Source: Aurantiacibacter sp. MUD11 (GTDB lineage: Bacteria; Pseudomonadota; Alphaproteobacteria; Sphingomonadales; Sphingomonadaceae). From it: DNA of 64,000 bases. The DNA lies in NCBI RefSeq assembly GCF_026967575.1, contig NZ_CP114054.1, positions 2,294,001-2,358,000 of the forward strand. Direction: 5' to 3'. The first letter of the stretch is position 1. Every line of letters starts with the position of its first letter. The notes below the pieces were generated by a model that saw only the letters and a program-made list of their open reading frames with translations, did no database searches and was not told the DNA's origin. The translations under genes were made by a program, and so were the position numbers. Positions 7,677 through 16,231 of the stretch are shown piece by piece.

Positions 7677-9895
7677 TCCGCAAGTTTGCATTGGCCGCCG
7701 CCGCCAGCCTCGCCCTGGCCGCTTGCGGTGACAGCTTCGATCCCGAGAGCATCGATACCGGCACCTATGGTGCGGGCGAGAATTGGGACAATCCCGGTGG
7801 CGACTGGGCCGAAAGCCACTTCTCGCGGCTGGAGGGCATCAACCCCGGCAATGTCGCCCAGTTGGGCCTGGCGTGGGAATACGATCTTGGCACGGAGCGC
7901 GTGCAGGAAGCCACGCCGGTCGTCATCGACGGGGTGATGTATACCTCCGGCAACCTCGGCAAGACCTATGCGCTGAACGCCGCAACGGGTGAGGAGCTGT
8001 GGACCTTCACGCCCGAGATGGACATGCAGATCGCCCGCTCGATCTGCTGCGATTGGGCCAACCGCGGCGTCGCCGTGGCGGATACCGCAGACGGCAAGCT
8101 GGTGCTGGTCGCCGCAGTCGACGGCATCCTCTACGCGCTCGATGCGGACGACGGCTCGATCGTCTGGCAGGTGGACACGATTACCGACCGTGGCCGCGCC
8201 TACACCGTCACCGGCGCCCCGGAACTGGCTGGCGACCTGGTGGTGATCGGCAATGCCGGCGCCGAATACGATACGCGCGGCTATGTCACCGCCTACAAGG
8301 TGTCCGACGGTTCGCAGGCCTGGCGCTTCTTCACCGTGCCGCGCGATCCGGACCTCGGCCCGCAGGAACATCCCGAACTCGAAGCCGCGCTGGAAACCTG
8401 GAGCGAGGACGCGCGCTACGACATCGGGCTGGGCGGCACGGCATGGGATGCCATCGTCTACGATCCCGAATTCGACCAGGTCATCATCGGCACCGGCAAT
8501 GGTGACCCGATCAACGTCCACGTCCGTTCGCCGGGCGGGGGCGACAACCTCTACCTCTCCAGCCTCGTTGCGGTGGACCGCGAGAGCGGGGAGATGAACT
8601 GGTACATCCAGCAGACCCCCGGCGACAGCTGGGACCTGACGGCAACGCAGCCGATGATCCTCGACACGCGCGAGATCGGAGGCGAGCAGCGCCCGGTCGT
8701 GCTGCACACGCCGAAAAACGGCTTCTTCTTCGTGATCGACCGCGAGGACGGCCGCGTCCACCAGGCCAATCCGCTGGTGCGGATGAGCTGGGCCGACGGC
8801 TGGGATTACGAGGCCGGTCGCCCGAACCTGACGCCGGAACTGAGCGACTATCGCGACCAGGCGCAGATCGTCTTCCCCGGCTCTCCAGGCGCGCGCAACT
8901 GGTATCCCGCTGCCTACGATCCGGGCCGGGACACCTATTTCGCCCACGTGCTGGACATGGGGAACCTGCTGTTCCTGACCGGCGATCCGAACGTGCCGCC
9001 GGAACGGCAGGAGAAGTTCCTCAACCCCGGCACGGCGATCATCTTCACTGCCGACCTGCAGGCCGCTGCGGGTACGCTGCCGCCGCCCATGCGCATGGCG
9101 ATGGAGCAGCTGGAGACGTGGCAATGGGTGGTCGACAAGCCCTACGAAAGCCAGTTGCGCGCCATCGACCCGATGACCGGCGAGACCAAGTGGGCGGTGG
9201 ATTCGCTGGGCTGGCAAGACCGTCACGGCGTGCTCGCCACGCAGAGCGGCCTGGTCTTCCACGGCAATGCGGCGGGCACGGTCTTCGCCCGCGATTCCGA
9301 AACCGGCGAAGTGCTGTGGAGTGTCGAGACCGGCTCCACCATCATGGCCGCGCCGATGACCTACAGCGTCGACGGCGTGCAATATGTCGCCGTGCAGACC
9401 GGCTGGGGCGGCGGTGGCTGGGGCTTCGTGCCCGGCTATTCGGCGGCCTATGCCAAGGGCAATGCCAACCGCTTGCTGGTGTTCAGGCTGGATGGCGGCG
9501 AGGTGCCGGTACCGGACGACCTGCCGCCGCTGGAACCGGCTCCCGCTCCGCCCGAACAGTATGAAGGCGTAACGCCCGAATACCTCGCCATGGGTGGTGC
9601 GCTGTTCACCGAGAATTGCATGATCTGCCACTCCAACCAGCCGCGCGCACCGCTGCCGGACCTGCGGCGGATGGCGCCCAACATCCATGCCGGTTTCGAC
9701 CAGATCCTGCTGCAGGGCCTGTTCGTGAACCAGGGCATGCCCAGCTTCGCCGATCGCCTCAGCGAGGAGGATGTGCGGGCGATCCATGCCTATCTCATCA
9801 GCCTGCAGGGCCCGCTGCGCGAACGCGAACTGGAACTGCAACGCCGTGGCCTGCCGCTCGACAGCCAGGCGCTGACCATCCTCTCCAACTACTAG
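7673..9895 (+). CDS. PQQ-dependent quinohaemoprotein alcohol dehydrogenase (lipoprotein)
   Basis: A 740-residue quinohaemoprotein. It has a lipoprotein signal with lipobox LAAC (Cys18), an eight-bladed PQQ propeller, and a C-terminal cytochrome c domain with CMICH (649-653). The vicinal cysteines Cys125-Cys126 (SICCDWANRG) form the disulphide typical of PQQ dehydrogenases. RSPGGGDN and GDSWD surround the catalytic Asp and ligand region. It would oxidise an alcohol in the periplasm, for instance a coniferyl-type or phenolic alcohol made by the flavoprotein, passing electrons to the respiratory chain. I prefer ATG 7673 over a TTG at 7664, which sits too close to the AGGGAG site. Confidence 0.92.
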   Translation: MIRKFALAAAASLALAACGDSFDPESIDTGTYGAGENWDNPGGDWAESHFSRLEGINPGNVAQLGLAWEYDLGTERVQEATPVVIDGVMYTSGNLGKTYALNAATGEELWTFTPEMDMQIARSICCDWANRGVAVADTADGKLVLVAAVDGILYALDADDGSIVWQVDTITDRGRAYTVTGAPELAGDLVVIGNAGAEYDTRGYVTAYKVSDGSQAWRFFTVPRDPDLGPQEHPELEAALETWSEDARYDIGLGGTAWDAIVYDPEFDQVIIGTGNGDPINVHVRSPGGGDNLYLSSLVAVDRESGEMNWYIQQTPGDSWDLTATQPMILDTREIGGEQRPVVLHTPKNGFFFVIDREDGRVHQANPLVRMSWADGWDYEAGRPNLTPELSDYRDQAQIVFPGSPGARNWYPAAYDPGRDTYFAHVLDMGNLLFLTGDPNVPPERQEKFLNPGTAIIFTADLQAAAGTLPPPMRMAMEQLETWQWVVDKPYESQLRAIDPMTGETKWAVDSLGWQDRHGVLATQSGLVFHGNAAGTVFARDSETGEVLWSVETGSTIMAAPMTYSVDGVQYVAVQTGWGGGGWGFVPGYSAAYAKGNANRLLVFRLDGGEVPVPDDLPPLEPAPAPPEQYEGVTPEYLAMGGALFTENCMICHSNQPRAPLPDLRRMAPNIHAGFDQILLQGLFVNQGMPSFADRLSEEDVRAIHAYLISLQGPLRERELELQRRGLPLDSQALTILSNY

Positions 9896-9905
9896 GAGGC
9901 CTGCC

Positions 9906-11375
9906 ATGACCCCCGAAGGCGTCAATATCGCCCATCCCGACAAGCTGTTCATCGGCGGCGAATGGGTCGCGGCCCGGTCCGGCGACTGGATCGAGGTGGA
10001 GAACCCGGCGAGCGAGGAGATCGTTGCCCGCGTCGCCCATGCCGGCCCCGCCGACATGGACGCCGCCGTGGCCGCCGCACGCGAAGCCTTCGACCATGGC
10101 CCGTGGCCGACCACGCCTCCCATGGAGCGCATGGCCAAGCTGATGCAGATGGTCGACTATCTCGAACCGCGCGTGCCCGAACTGGCCAAGGCCTGGACTG
10201 CCCAGATCGGCGGCCTCGCCAGCGCGGCCGGGCCGATGCATGCAGGCGGCGTTGCGGGCCTGCGTGGCATCGCTTCGCTGGGAGAGCGGTTCCAGTGGAT
10301 CGAACAGCGCCCCGGCATGGCCGTGGACACGGTCACCGTGGTCCGCGAGCCTGTCGGCGTGGTGGTGGCCATCGCCCCGTGGAACGGGCCCTTCGCGATC
10401 ATGGCGAACAAGGTGTTCTACGCGCTGATCGCCGGCTGCACCGTGGTGATGAAGCCGTCGCCCGAGACCCCGCTGGAAGCCTATATCATCGCCGAGGCCG
10501 CGGAAGCCGTGGGCATGCCGGCGGGCACGGTGAACCTCGTCCCCTCGGACCGCGAAGCGGCGGACCACCTGATCCACTCGAAGCTGATCGACAAGATTAC
10601 CTTCACCGGCTCCAGCGCCGCAGGTCGCCACATCGCCAGCGTGGCGGGCGGCAACATGGTGCGCGCCACCTTCGAACTGGGCGGCAAATCGGCGGCGATC
10701 ATCCGCGACGATTTCCCCATCGAGGCTGCCGCCGGTATCCTCGGCAACACCATCACCGTGATGAGCGGGCAGGTCTGCGCCATGCTCAGCCGCGCCATCG
10801 TGCCCAAGGCCCGGCACGACGAACTGGCCGAAGCCATCGCGGGCGTGATGAAGGGCATCACCATCGGCCATCCGGAAGACGAAGGCACGCAGCTTGGTCC
10901 CGTGGCCATGAAGCGCCAGCTCGAACGGATCGAGGGCTATATCGCCGCCGGCCGCGAGAGCGGGGCGGACCTCGTCACCGGCGGCCAGCGCCCGGCGCAC
11001 ATGAACAAGGGCTATTACATCGAGCCAACCCTGTTCGCGAATGTCGATAACCAGTCGAAGATCGCGCAGGAGGAGATCTTCGGCCCGGTCCTTTGCCTGA
11101 TCCCGGCGGAGGACGAGGAAGACGCCATCCGCATCGCCAACGAGAGCGACTACGGCCTCAACGGCTCGGTTTTCACCAACGATGCGCAAGCCGCCTACGA
11201 CATCGCCCGGCGCGTGCGCACGGGTGTAGTGGGTCAGAACGGCATGCGCATGGAATGGACTGCCCCCTTCGGCGGCTTCAAGCAGTCGGGCATCGGCCGC
11301 GAAGGCGGCGACGAAGGCATTCACGCCTACGTTGAAACCAAGACGATCCTGACGGACGCGGCGGTGGAGGTCTGA
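9906..11375 (+). CDS. NAD(P)-dependent aldehyde dehydrogenase
   Basis: A 489-residue aldehyde dehydrogenase superfamily enzyme. It has the PWNGPF active-site Asn loop near 158-163, general base Glu257 (ELGGK) and catalytic Cys291 (GQVCAM). A strong GGAGG ribosome site precedes the ATG ten bases after the PQQ dehydrogenase stop. The natural role is to oxidise the aldehyde made by that dehydrogenase, for example a coniferyl-, vanillin- or related aldehyde, to the acid in the cytoplasm. The precise substrate cannot be read from sequence. Confidence 0.9.
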   Translation: MTPEGVNIAHPDKLFIGGEWVAARSGDWIEVENPASEEIVARVAHAGPADMDAAVAAAREAFDHGPWPTTPPMERMAKLMQMVDYLEPRVPELAKAWTAQIGGLASAAGPMHAGGVAGLRGIASLGERFQWIEQRPGMAVDTVTVVREPVGVVVAIAPWNGPFAIMANKVFYALIAGCTVVMKPSPETPLEAYIIAEAAEAVGMPAGTVNLVPSDREAADHLIHSKLIDKITFTGSSAAGRHIASVAGGNMVRATFELGGKSAAIIRDDFPIEAAAGILGNTITVMSGQVCAMLSRAIVPKARHDELAEAIAGVMKGITIGHPEDEGTQLGPVAMKRQLERIEGYIAAGRESGADLVTGGQRPAHMNKGYYIEPTLFANVDNQSKIAQEEIFGPVLCLIPAEDEEDAIRIANESDYGLNGSVFTNDAQAAYDIARRVRTGVVGQNGMRMEWTAPFGGFKQSGIGREGGDEGIHAYVETKTILTDAAVEV

Positions 11376-11405
11376 TCCTTAAGTGGCACCCGTGAGACCA
11401 ACTTC

Positions 11406-11888
11406 ATGAATCACCTTGAATCACTGATCTCCGAGTACCTCGAATGGCAGGGGTATTTGATTCGGAGGAACACCAAGGTCGGAAGGTTGGCGCATGGTGG
11501 ATGGGCGATGGAACTTGATGTCGTTGGGTACGATCCGCACAATGGGCATTTAGTTCACTACGAGCCTTCGACTGATGCCCTTTCTTGGGCGAAACGCGAA
11601 GAGAGATTCAAGAAGAAGTTTGAGCGAGGTAGAGAGTACATCCTCGCTGAAATTTTTACTTGGCTTCCGCAAAGCAGGGAAGTTGAGCAGATTGCAATTT
11701 GTGCTGCTCGACCTCACACCCGTACTTCCATTGCGGGCGCTAAGCTTATGTCGATTGATGAATTCGTCGCGCAAGTCAGGAATGCCGTAAAGAACTGCGG
11801 ACCAGCTCGCAGGAATGCGATCAGTGAAACCTTTCCACTTCTGAGAACCCTGCAGTTGTCGCATTGTGGGTACCAGAAGGCCCAGTAA
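11406..11888 (+). CDS. unknown protein, possibly degenerate PD-(D/E)XK nuclease-like; foreign base composition
   Basis: A 160-residue protein beginning MNHLESLISEYLEWQGY, a helix typical of restriction-like nuclease folds. It is followed by GWAMELDVVGY and HYEPSTDALSWAKREERF, which resemble the D...ExK core except that the usual lysine is absent. Codon use is visibly more AT-rich than the neighbours. There is no clear ribosome site, and it is wedged between two PQQ dehydrogenase operons. It is probably a small horizontally acquired cargo gene unrelated to catabolism. Nuclease activity is uncertain. Confidence 0.65.
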   Translation: MNHLESLISEYLEWQGYLIRRNTKVGRLAHGGWAMELDVVGYDPHNGHLVHYEPSTDALSWAKREERFKKKFERGREYILAEIFTWLPQSREVEQIAICAARPHTRTSIAGAKLMSIDEFVAQVRNAVKNCGPARRNAISETFPLLRTLQLSHCGYQKAQ

Positions 11889-11891
11889 TTT

Positions 11892-14066
11892 TCACTCGAT
11901 CCCGATAGCCGCCAGCAGCGCCTCGTCCGGGTCGAGCGGTTCCTCGCCTGCAGGGTAGCCGTTCACTGACAGCAGGTAGGCCGTCACCGCCAGGTAGTCC
12001 GTATCGCTCAGCGAGCCGCCCATGCCGGTCGGCATGAAGTCGCGGGTGTAGGCAAAGAACTCGGCCACGCTGCGCCCGCGCCAGTTGGCGAGGAAGGCAT
12101 CGCCGCGCACGGTCGGCACGCCCGCCGCCGACTGGAAATCCGCGCCGTGACAGGCCGCGCAATTGCGGGCGTAGACCCCGGCGCCGCGTTCGGCCTGCGC
12201 CGCGGAATAGACGCCCGCGCCGGTCAGGCGGCTGAAGGCGGAAGCCTCGGCACGGGGCGGGTCGACCGACACCACCTCGCCGCGCGGGTTGAGCTGCTCG
12301 CGCGCCGGCCCCGGATGACCGATCCCGGCCTCGGGCAGGGCGAAGACGAACAGCGTGTTCTGCGTGCCGTGCGTCAGTTCCGGGGTGAAGGCATCGTTGA
12401 GCCAGCGCCCGGTGGAGACCGCGACATATTGCTGGCCATCGACGGCGAAGGTGGCCGGATAGCCGGTCACTGAACTGCCGAGGTTGACCTGCCACAGCAC
12501 GCGACCGTTGCGCTGGTCGTGCGCGGAGAACCAGCCATCTGCGTCGCCGGCGAACAGCAGGCCGCCGCCCGTCGTCATCAGCGACTGCATCCCGGGGCGC
12601 TGGTTGTGCGTCCATTCGCTCGCCCCGGTTACGGCGTTCACCGCGTGGATACTGCCCAGCAGGCCGCCGGCCTCGGCCGGGATATAGCTGCGTGAGGCGA
12701 TGCCATAGACGCCCGGATTGTCCGCGGGATCGAGCGCGACCATTTCGCCGCAGGTGTTCTGCAGCGGGAAATACATCGATCCGGTCAGCGGGCTGTAGGC
12801 CCCGGCCATGTAGTTCGCCCCACCGCTGGCGGAGGGGCAGACCTCGTGGTTGGTGCCATATTCGGTGGGCACGGTGGCGGGATTGGGCGTGACGCGGCCC
12901 GTCGCCGGGTCGATCGACTGCACGACGTTCTGCCTAACCGTCGGACGCGCCCAGAGGAAGCGCCCGGTCTCGCGGTCCAGCGTGTAGACCACGCCGGTCT
13001 TGCCCGGCACGCCGGTGACGGTGCGATAGGTGCGCCCCGGCTCGATGTCGTCGGCGATCCATGCCACGTCCCGCGCATCGGGGGCGACCTGCTGGTCCAC
13101 CAGGAAGCGCGGGAAGGTGTGGTCGAGGTCCCAGTTGTCGACGAGGTGCTGGTAGTGCCAGCGGATTGCACCCGTCTCCACGTCCAGCGCCAGCGTGGAG
13201 TTGTGGTAGAGGTAATCGTGCTCGTTACCCGCCAGCGAGATGTTGGGCGCGGGGGCGGTGACCGACGTGCCCATGTAGACGAGGCGCAGTTCGGGATCGT
13301 AGCTGGCGATCATCCACGCACCGACCTGCATGCGCTCGGTCAGCGGCAGGCCACCCCATGTCGCATCGTTCGGATCGTCGCCTTGCGCGATGATCGGCGT
13401 GCGCCAGACTTCCTCGCCTGTCTCGGCATCGTGCGCGGTGATGACGCAGGCCGCGGGGCCACCCTCCGGCTCGCAAGAGCGTCCGGTGATGGCGAGACCT
13501 TCGGCAATGATCGGGCCGCTGCTCTGCTTGGCGCCCTGCCGGTAATCGAGGATCTGCGTCTCCCACACCAGTTCGCCGGTGCGGGCATCGAGGGCGTAAA
13601 GGTAGTCGTCCGCCGAATTGCCGATGATCAGGTGGCCGTAGAGCGCGATATTGCGGGTGGTATCGTAGACCGGCAGGTAGTCGCCGAGGTCTTCGGGCAA
13701 TTGGCGGTTGTAGCGCCAGATCAACTGGCCGCTGCGCGCGTCGATGGCGTGGATCGTGTCGGCGGGGCCGGGGAAGTAGATGATCCCGTCATGCACCAGC
13801 GGCGTGCCTTCCTGGTGGCCGGGTGGCAGCGGCATGGCCCAGACCATGCGCAGTTGCCCTGCGTTCCCCAGGTTGATCTGGTCGAGCGGGGAATAGCCCC
13901 AGCTATCCAGCGTGCGCCGCCAGCTGAGCCAGTCCGCCGGATCGGGGTTCTGGATTTCCGCATCGGTGACCGGCGGGAAATCGGGCACGGTCTGGCCCAG
14001 TGCCTGCGTCATCGCCAAGGCGGCCAGCGCTGCCCCTGCCGTCAATCTAGCGCTCGAAAATCGCAT
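11892..14066 (-). CDS. second PQQ-dependent quinohaemoprotein dehydrogenase
   Basis: A 724-residue exported protein with a cleavable signal (ending ALGQ), a beta-propeller with repeated DARTGELVWE-type tryptophan-docking motifs, and a C-terminal haem site CAACH (636-640). Unlike the 7673-9895 paralogue it lacks the vicinal cysteine pair: that segment reads LPVYDTTRNIALYG. It therefore belongs to a separate PQQ-propeller branch. GNEHDYLYHNSTLALD probably supplies the catalytic Asp region. It oxidises an unidentified alcohol in the periplasm. It is divergent from the TonB receptor, and a GGGGAGA ribosome site precedes the start. Confidence 0.88.
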   Translation of the reverse strand: MRFSSARLTAGAALAALAMTQALGQTVPDFPPVTDAEIQNPDPADWLSWRRTLDSWGYSPLDQINLGNAGQLRMVWAMPLPPGHQEGTPLVHDGIIYFPGPADTIHAIDARSGQLIWRYNRQLPEDLGDYLPVYDTTRNIALYGHLIIGNSADDYLYALDARTGELVWETQILDYRQGAKQSSGPIIAEGLAITGRSCEPEGGPAACVITAHDAETGEEVWRTPIIAQGDDPNDATWGGLPLTERMQVGAWMIASYDPELRLVYMGTSVTAPAPNISLAGNEHDYLYHNSTLALDVETGAIRWHYQHLVDNWDLDHTFPRFLVDQQVAPDARDVAWIADDIEPGRTYRTVTGVPGKTGVVYTLDRETGRFLWARPTVRQNVVQSIDPATGRVTPNPATVPTEYGTNHEVCPSASGGANYMAGAYSPLTGSMYFPLQNTCGEMVALDPADNPGVYGIASRSYIPAEAGGLLGSIHAVNAVTGASEWTHNQRPGMQSLMTTGGGLLFAGDADGWFSAHDQRNGRVLWQVNLGSSVTGYPATFAVDGQQYVAVSTGRWLNDAFTPELTHGTQNTLFVFALPEAGIGHPGPAREQLNPRGEVVSVDPPRAEASAFSRLTGAGVYSAAQAERGAGVYARNCAACHGADFQSAAGVPTVRGDAFLANWRGRSVAEFFAYTRDFMPTGMGGSLSDTDYLAVTAYLLSVNGYPAGEEPLDPDEALLAAIGIE

Positions 14067-14133
14067 TTATTTCTCCCCTCGACGCACTACCTGCCAAAGG
14101 TGGGGTGACGCGGCAAGATTTGGCCGCTAGGGG

Positions 14134-14158
14134 ATTTCGGACAAAATCAATTTCGGAC
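14134..14158 (+). repeat. short direct repeat upstream of the TonB receptor
   Basis: ATTTCGGAC occurs at 14134-14142 and again at 14150-14158, a 16-base period, immediately before the TonB receptor start. It may be a regulator binding site, though chance is possible at this length. Confidence 0.35.
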
Positions 14159-14168
14159 GATGATTGCC

Positions 14169-16181
14169 ATGAAGAACCTGTTGCTCGCCAGCGCCGCCAC
14201 GCTGTTTCTCGCCACCCCTGCCATGGCGCAGGAAGACGGGGAGGAGACCGAGAACGTCATCGTCGTGCTGGGCGAGGGCTTGCCCGATACGCCTGCCGCT
14301 CCGGCCTATTCCACGGTCGAAATCGAGCGAGACGAGATCGTCACCGCCGCTTCAGGCCGGCTGGAGGACGTGCTGTCCAATGTCGCGGGCTTCCAGCAGT
14401 TCCGCCGGTCGGACAGCCGCTCTGCCAATCCGTCCGCACAGGGCGCCACCCTGCGCGCGCTGGGCGGCAATGCTTCCAGCCGCGCGCTGGTGCTGCTCGA
14501 CGGTGTGCCGATGGGCGACCCGTTCTTCGGCTATATCCCCTTCAGCGCTGTCGATCCCTATGCGCTGAGCTCCGTGCGCGTGACGCGCGGTGGCGGCTCC
14601 GGCCCCTTCGGCTCGGGCGCGCTGGCGGGCACGATCCAGCTGGAAAGCGCCGATGCTGCGACGTTGGACATGTTCAGCGGTTCCGCCCTGATCAACGATC
14701 GCGAGGAAACCGAGCTTTCCGCCACCTTCGCGCCGGAAGTGGGCGATGGCTTTGCCGTGATCACCGGTCGCTGGGATCGCGGCCAGGGCTTCTTCACCAC
14801 GCCCGAGGCGGACCGCGTGCCCGCCACGGCGCGCGCCAGCTACGATGCCTGGTCGGTGGGCGGCCGCATCGTGCAGCCCGTGGGCGACGACCTCGAAGTG
14901 CAGGCCCGCGTGCTCGCCTTCGAGGACAACCGCACGCTGCGTTTCCAGGGCGCGGACAATTCGATCGAGGGGCAGGACGTGTCGTTGCGCCTCGTCTCTC
15001 GCGGTGACTGGGAAGTCGATGCGCTGGTCTATGGCCAGTGGCGCAACTTCACCAATGTCGTGATTTCCTCCACCCGCTTCGTGCCGGTGTTGGACCAGAA
15101 GGATACGCCTGCCAGCGGCCTGGGCGGCAAGCTGGAAGTGCGGCCTCCGGTGGGCGATGCGCACACCCTGCGTATCGGTGCCGACTACCGTCGCAGCGAG
15201 GGCGACCTGTTCGAGGACAGCTACTCCGCTTTCACCGGCGCGCTGCGCGAAAACCGTTTCGCGGGCGGCGTAAATACTGACTTCGGCCTCTATATCGAGG
15301 ACGACTGGCAGATCGGCCCCGTTACCCTGACGGGCGGCGTGCGCGCGGATCGCTATTCGATCACCGACGGCTTCTACCGCGCGCTGGACGCCGGCGGCGC
15401 GGTGCTGACGGACGAGACCTACGCCGACCGTTCGGATTGGGAGGTCACCTGGCGCACCGGCGCGCTGGTCGACGTGAGCGATGCGCTGCGGCTGCGTGCG
15501 GCGGCCTATTCGGGCTTCCGCCTGCCTACACTGAACGAGCTCTACCGTCCCTTCGTGGTCTTCCCGGTGGTGACGCAGGCCAATGCGGATCTCGAACCCG
15601 AGCGGCTGGAAGGCTGGGAAGTCGGCGCCGATATCGTGGCGGCAGAGGGCGTGGCCTTCTCCATCACCTATTTCGACAACCAGGTGGAAGGCGCGATTGC
15701 CAATGTCACGCTGGAGCCGAACCTGCGCCAGCGCCGCAACCTCGACGCAATCGAGGCGACCGGCTTCGAATTCGCTGCCTCGGTGGAGCAGGGGCCATTC
15801 AGCCTGACCGGTTCGCTGGCGGTGACCGACGCCGAAGTGGTCGGCACCGGCTTTGCCGCCCCGCTCGACGGCAACCGCCCGCCGCAGACGCCGGACCTGT
15901 CGGCCAGCATGACCGCCGTCATGCGGGTGGTCGAGGACGGGTTCCTCTCGGTTACGCTGCGCCATGTGGCCGACCAGTTCGAGGGCGACCAGGAGAACGA
16001 CGTCCTGCCCGCAGCCACGACGATGGACCTGTTCGTGCAGGTGCCGTTGATGGACCAGCTGAAGCTGATCGGCCGCGCCGAAAACCTGTTCGATACCGAG
16101 ATCATCACCCGCAACCAGGGCGGGTCGATGGACCTTGGCGTGCCGCAGACCTTCTGGGTCGGCCTGCGCTGGGGTTTCTGA
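14169..16181 (+). CDS. TonB-dependent outer-membrane receptor
   Basis: A 670-residue receptor. It has a signal peptide MKNLLLASAATLFLATPAMA, a plug domain with RLEDVLSNVAGFQQFRRSDSRSANPS (in two parts), the GGGSGPFGSGALAGTIQL plug end, and a beta-barrel ending WVGLRWGF with a terminal Phe. It imports a scarce or bulky ligand across the outer membrane using TonB energy. Its place between dehydrogenase operons suggests an aromatic or oligomeric phenolic ligand. An ATG at 14160 is possible, but neither start has a clear ribosome site; 14169 gives the standard signal peptide. Confidence 0.9.
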   Translation: MKNLLLASAATLFLATPAMAQEDGEETENVIVVLGEGLPDTPAAPAYSTVEIERDEIVTAASGRLEDVLSNVAGFQQFRRSDSRSANPSAQGATLRALGGNASSRALVLLDGVPMGDPFFGYIPFSAVDPYALSSVRVTRGGGSGPFGSGALAGTIQLESADAATLDMFSGSALINDREETELSATFAPEVGDGFAVITGRWDRGQGFFTTPEADRVPATARASYDAWSVGGRIVQPVGDDLEVQARVLAFEDNRTLRFQGADNSIEGQDVSLRLVSRGDWEVDALVYGQWRNFTNVVISSTRFVPVLDQKDTPASGLGGKLEVRPPVGDAHTLRIGADYRRSEGDLFEDSYSAFTGALRENRFAGGVNTDFGLYIEDDWQIGPVTLTGGVRADRYSITDGFYRALDAGGAVLTDETYADRSDWEVTWRTGALVDVSDALRLRAAAYSGFRLPTLNELYRPFVVFPVVTQANADLEPERLEGWEVGADIVAAEGVAFSITYFDNQVEGAIANVTLEPNLRQRRNLDAIEATGFEFAASVEQGPFSLTGSLAVTDAEVVGTGFAAPLDGNRPPQTPDLSASMTAVMRVVEDGFLSVTLRHVADQFEGDQENDVLPAATTMDLFVQVPLMDQLKLIGRAENLFDTEIITRNQGGSMDLGVPQTFWVGLRWGF

Positions 16182-16231
16182 ATAGGCAGCCGCGCACATA
16201 GGCGATAGGCTGGCCACCGAAGGGGAGAAGG

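Noticed and set aside
7349..10138. Long minus-strand frame opposite the PQQ dehydrogenase
   Set aside because: Composition is His/Arg/Ala/Val-rich without motifs, and the plus-strand gene is well supported, so this is a GC-rich shadow.
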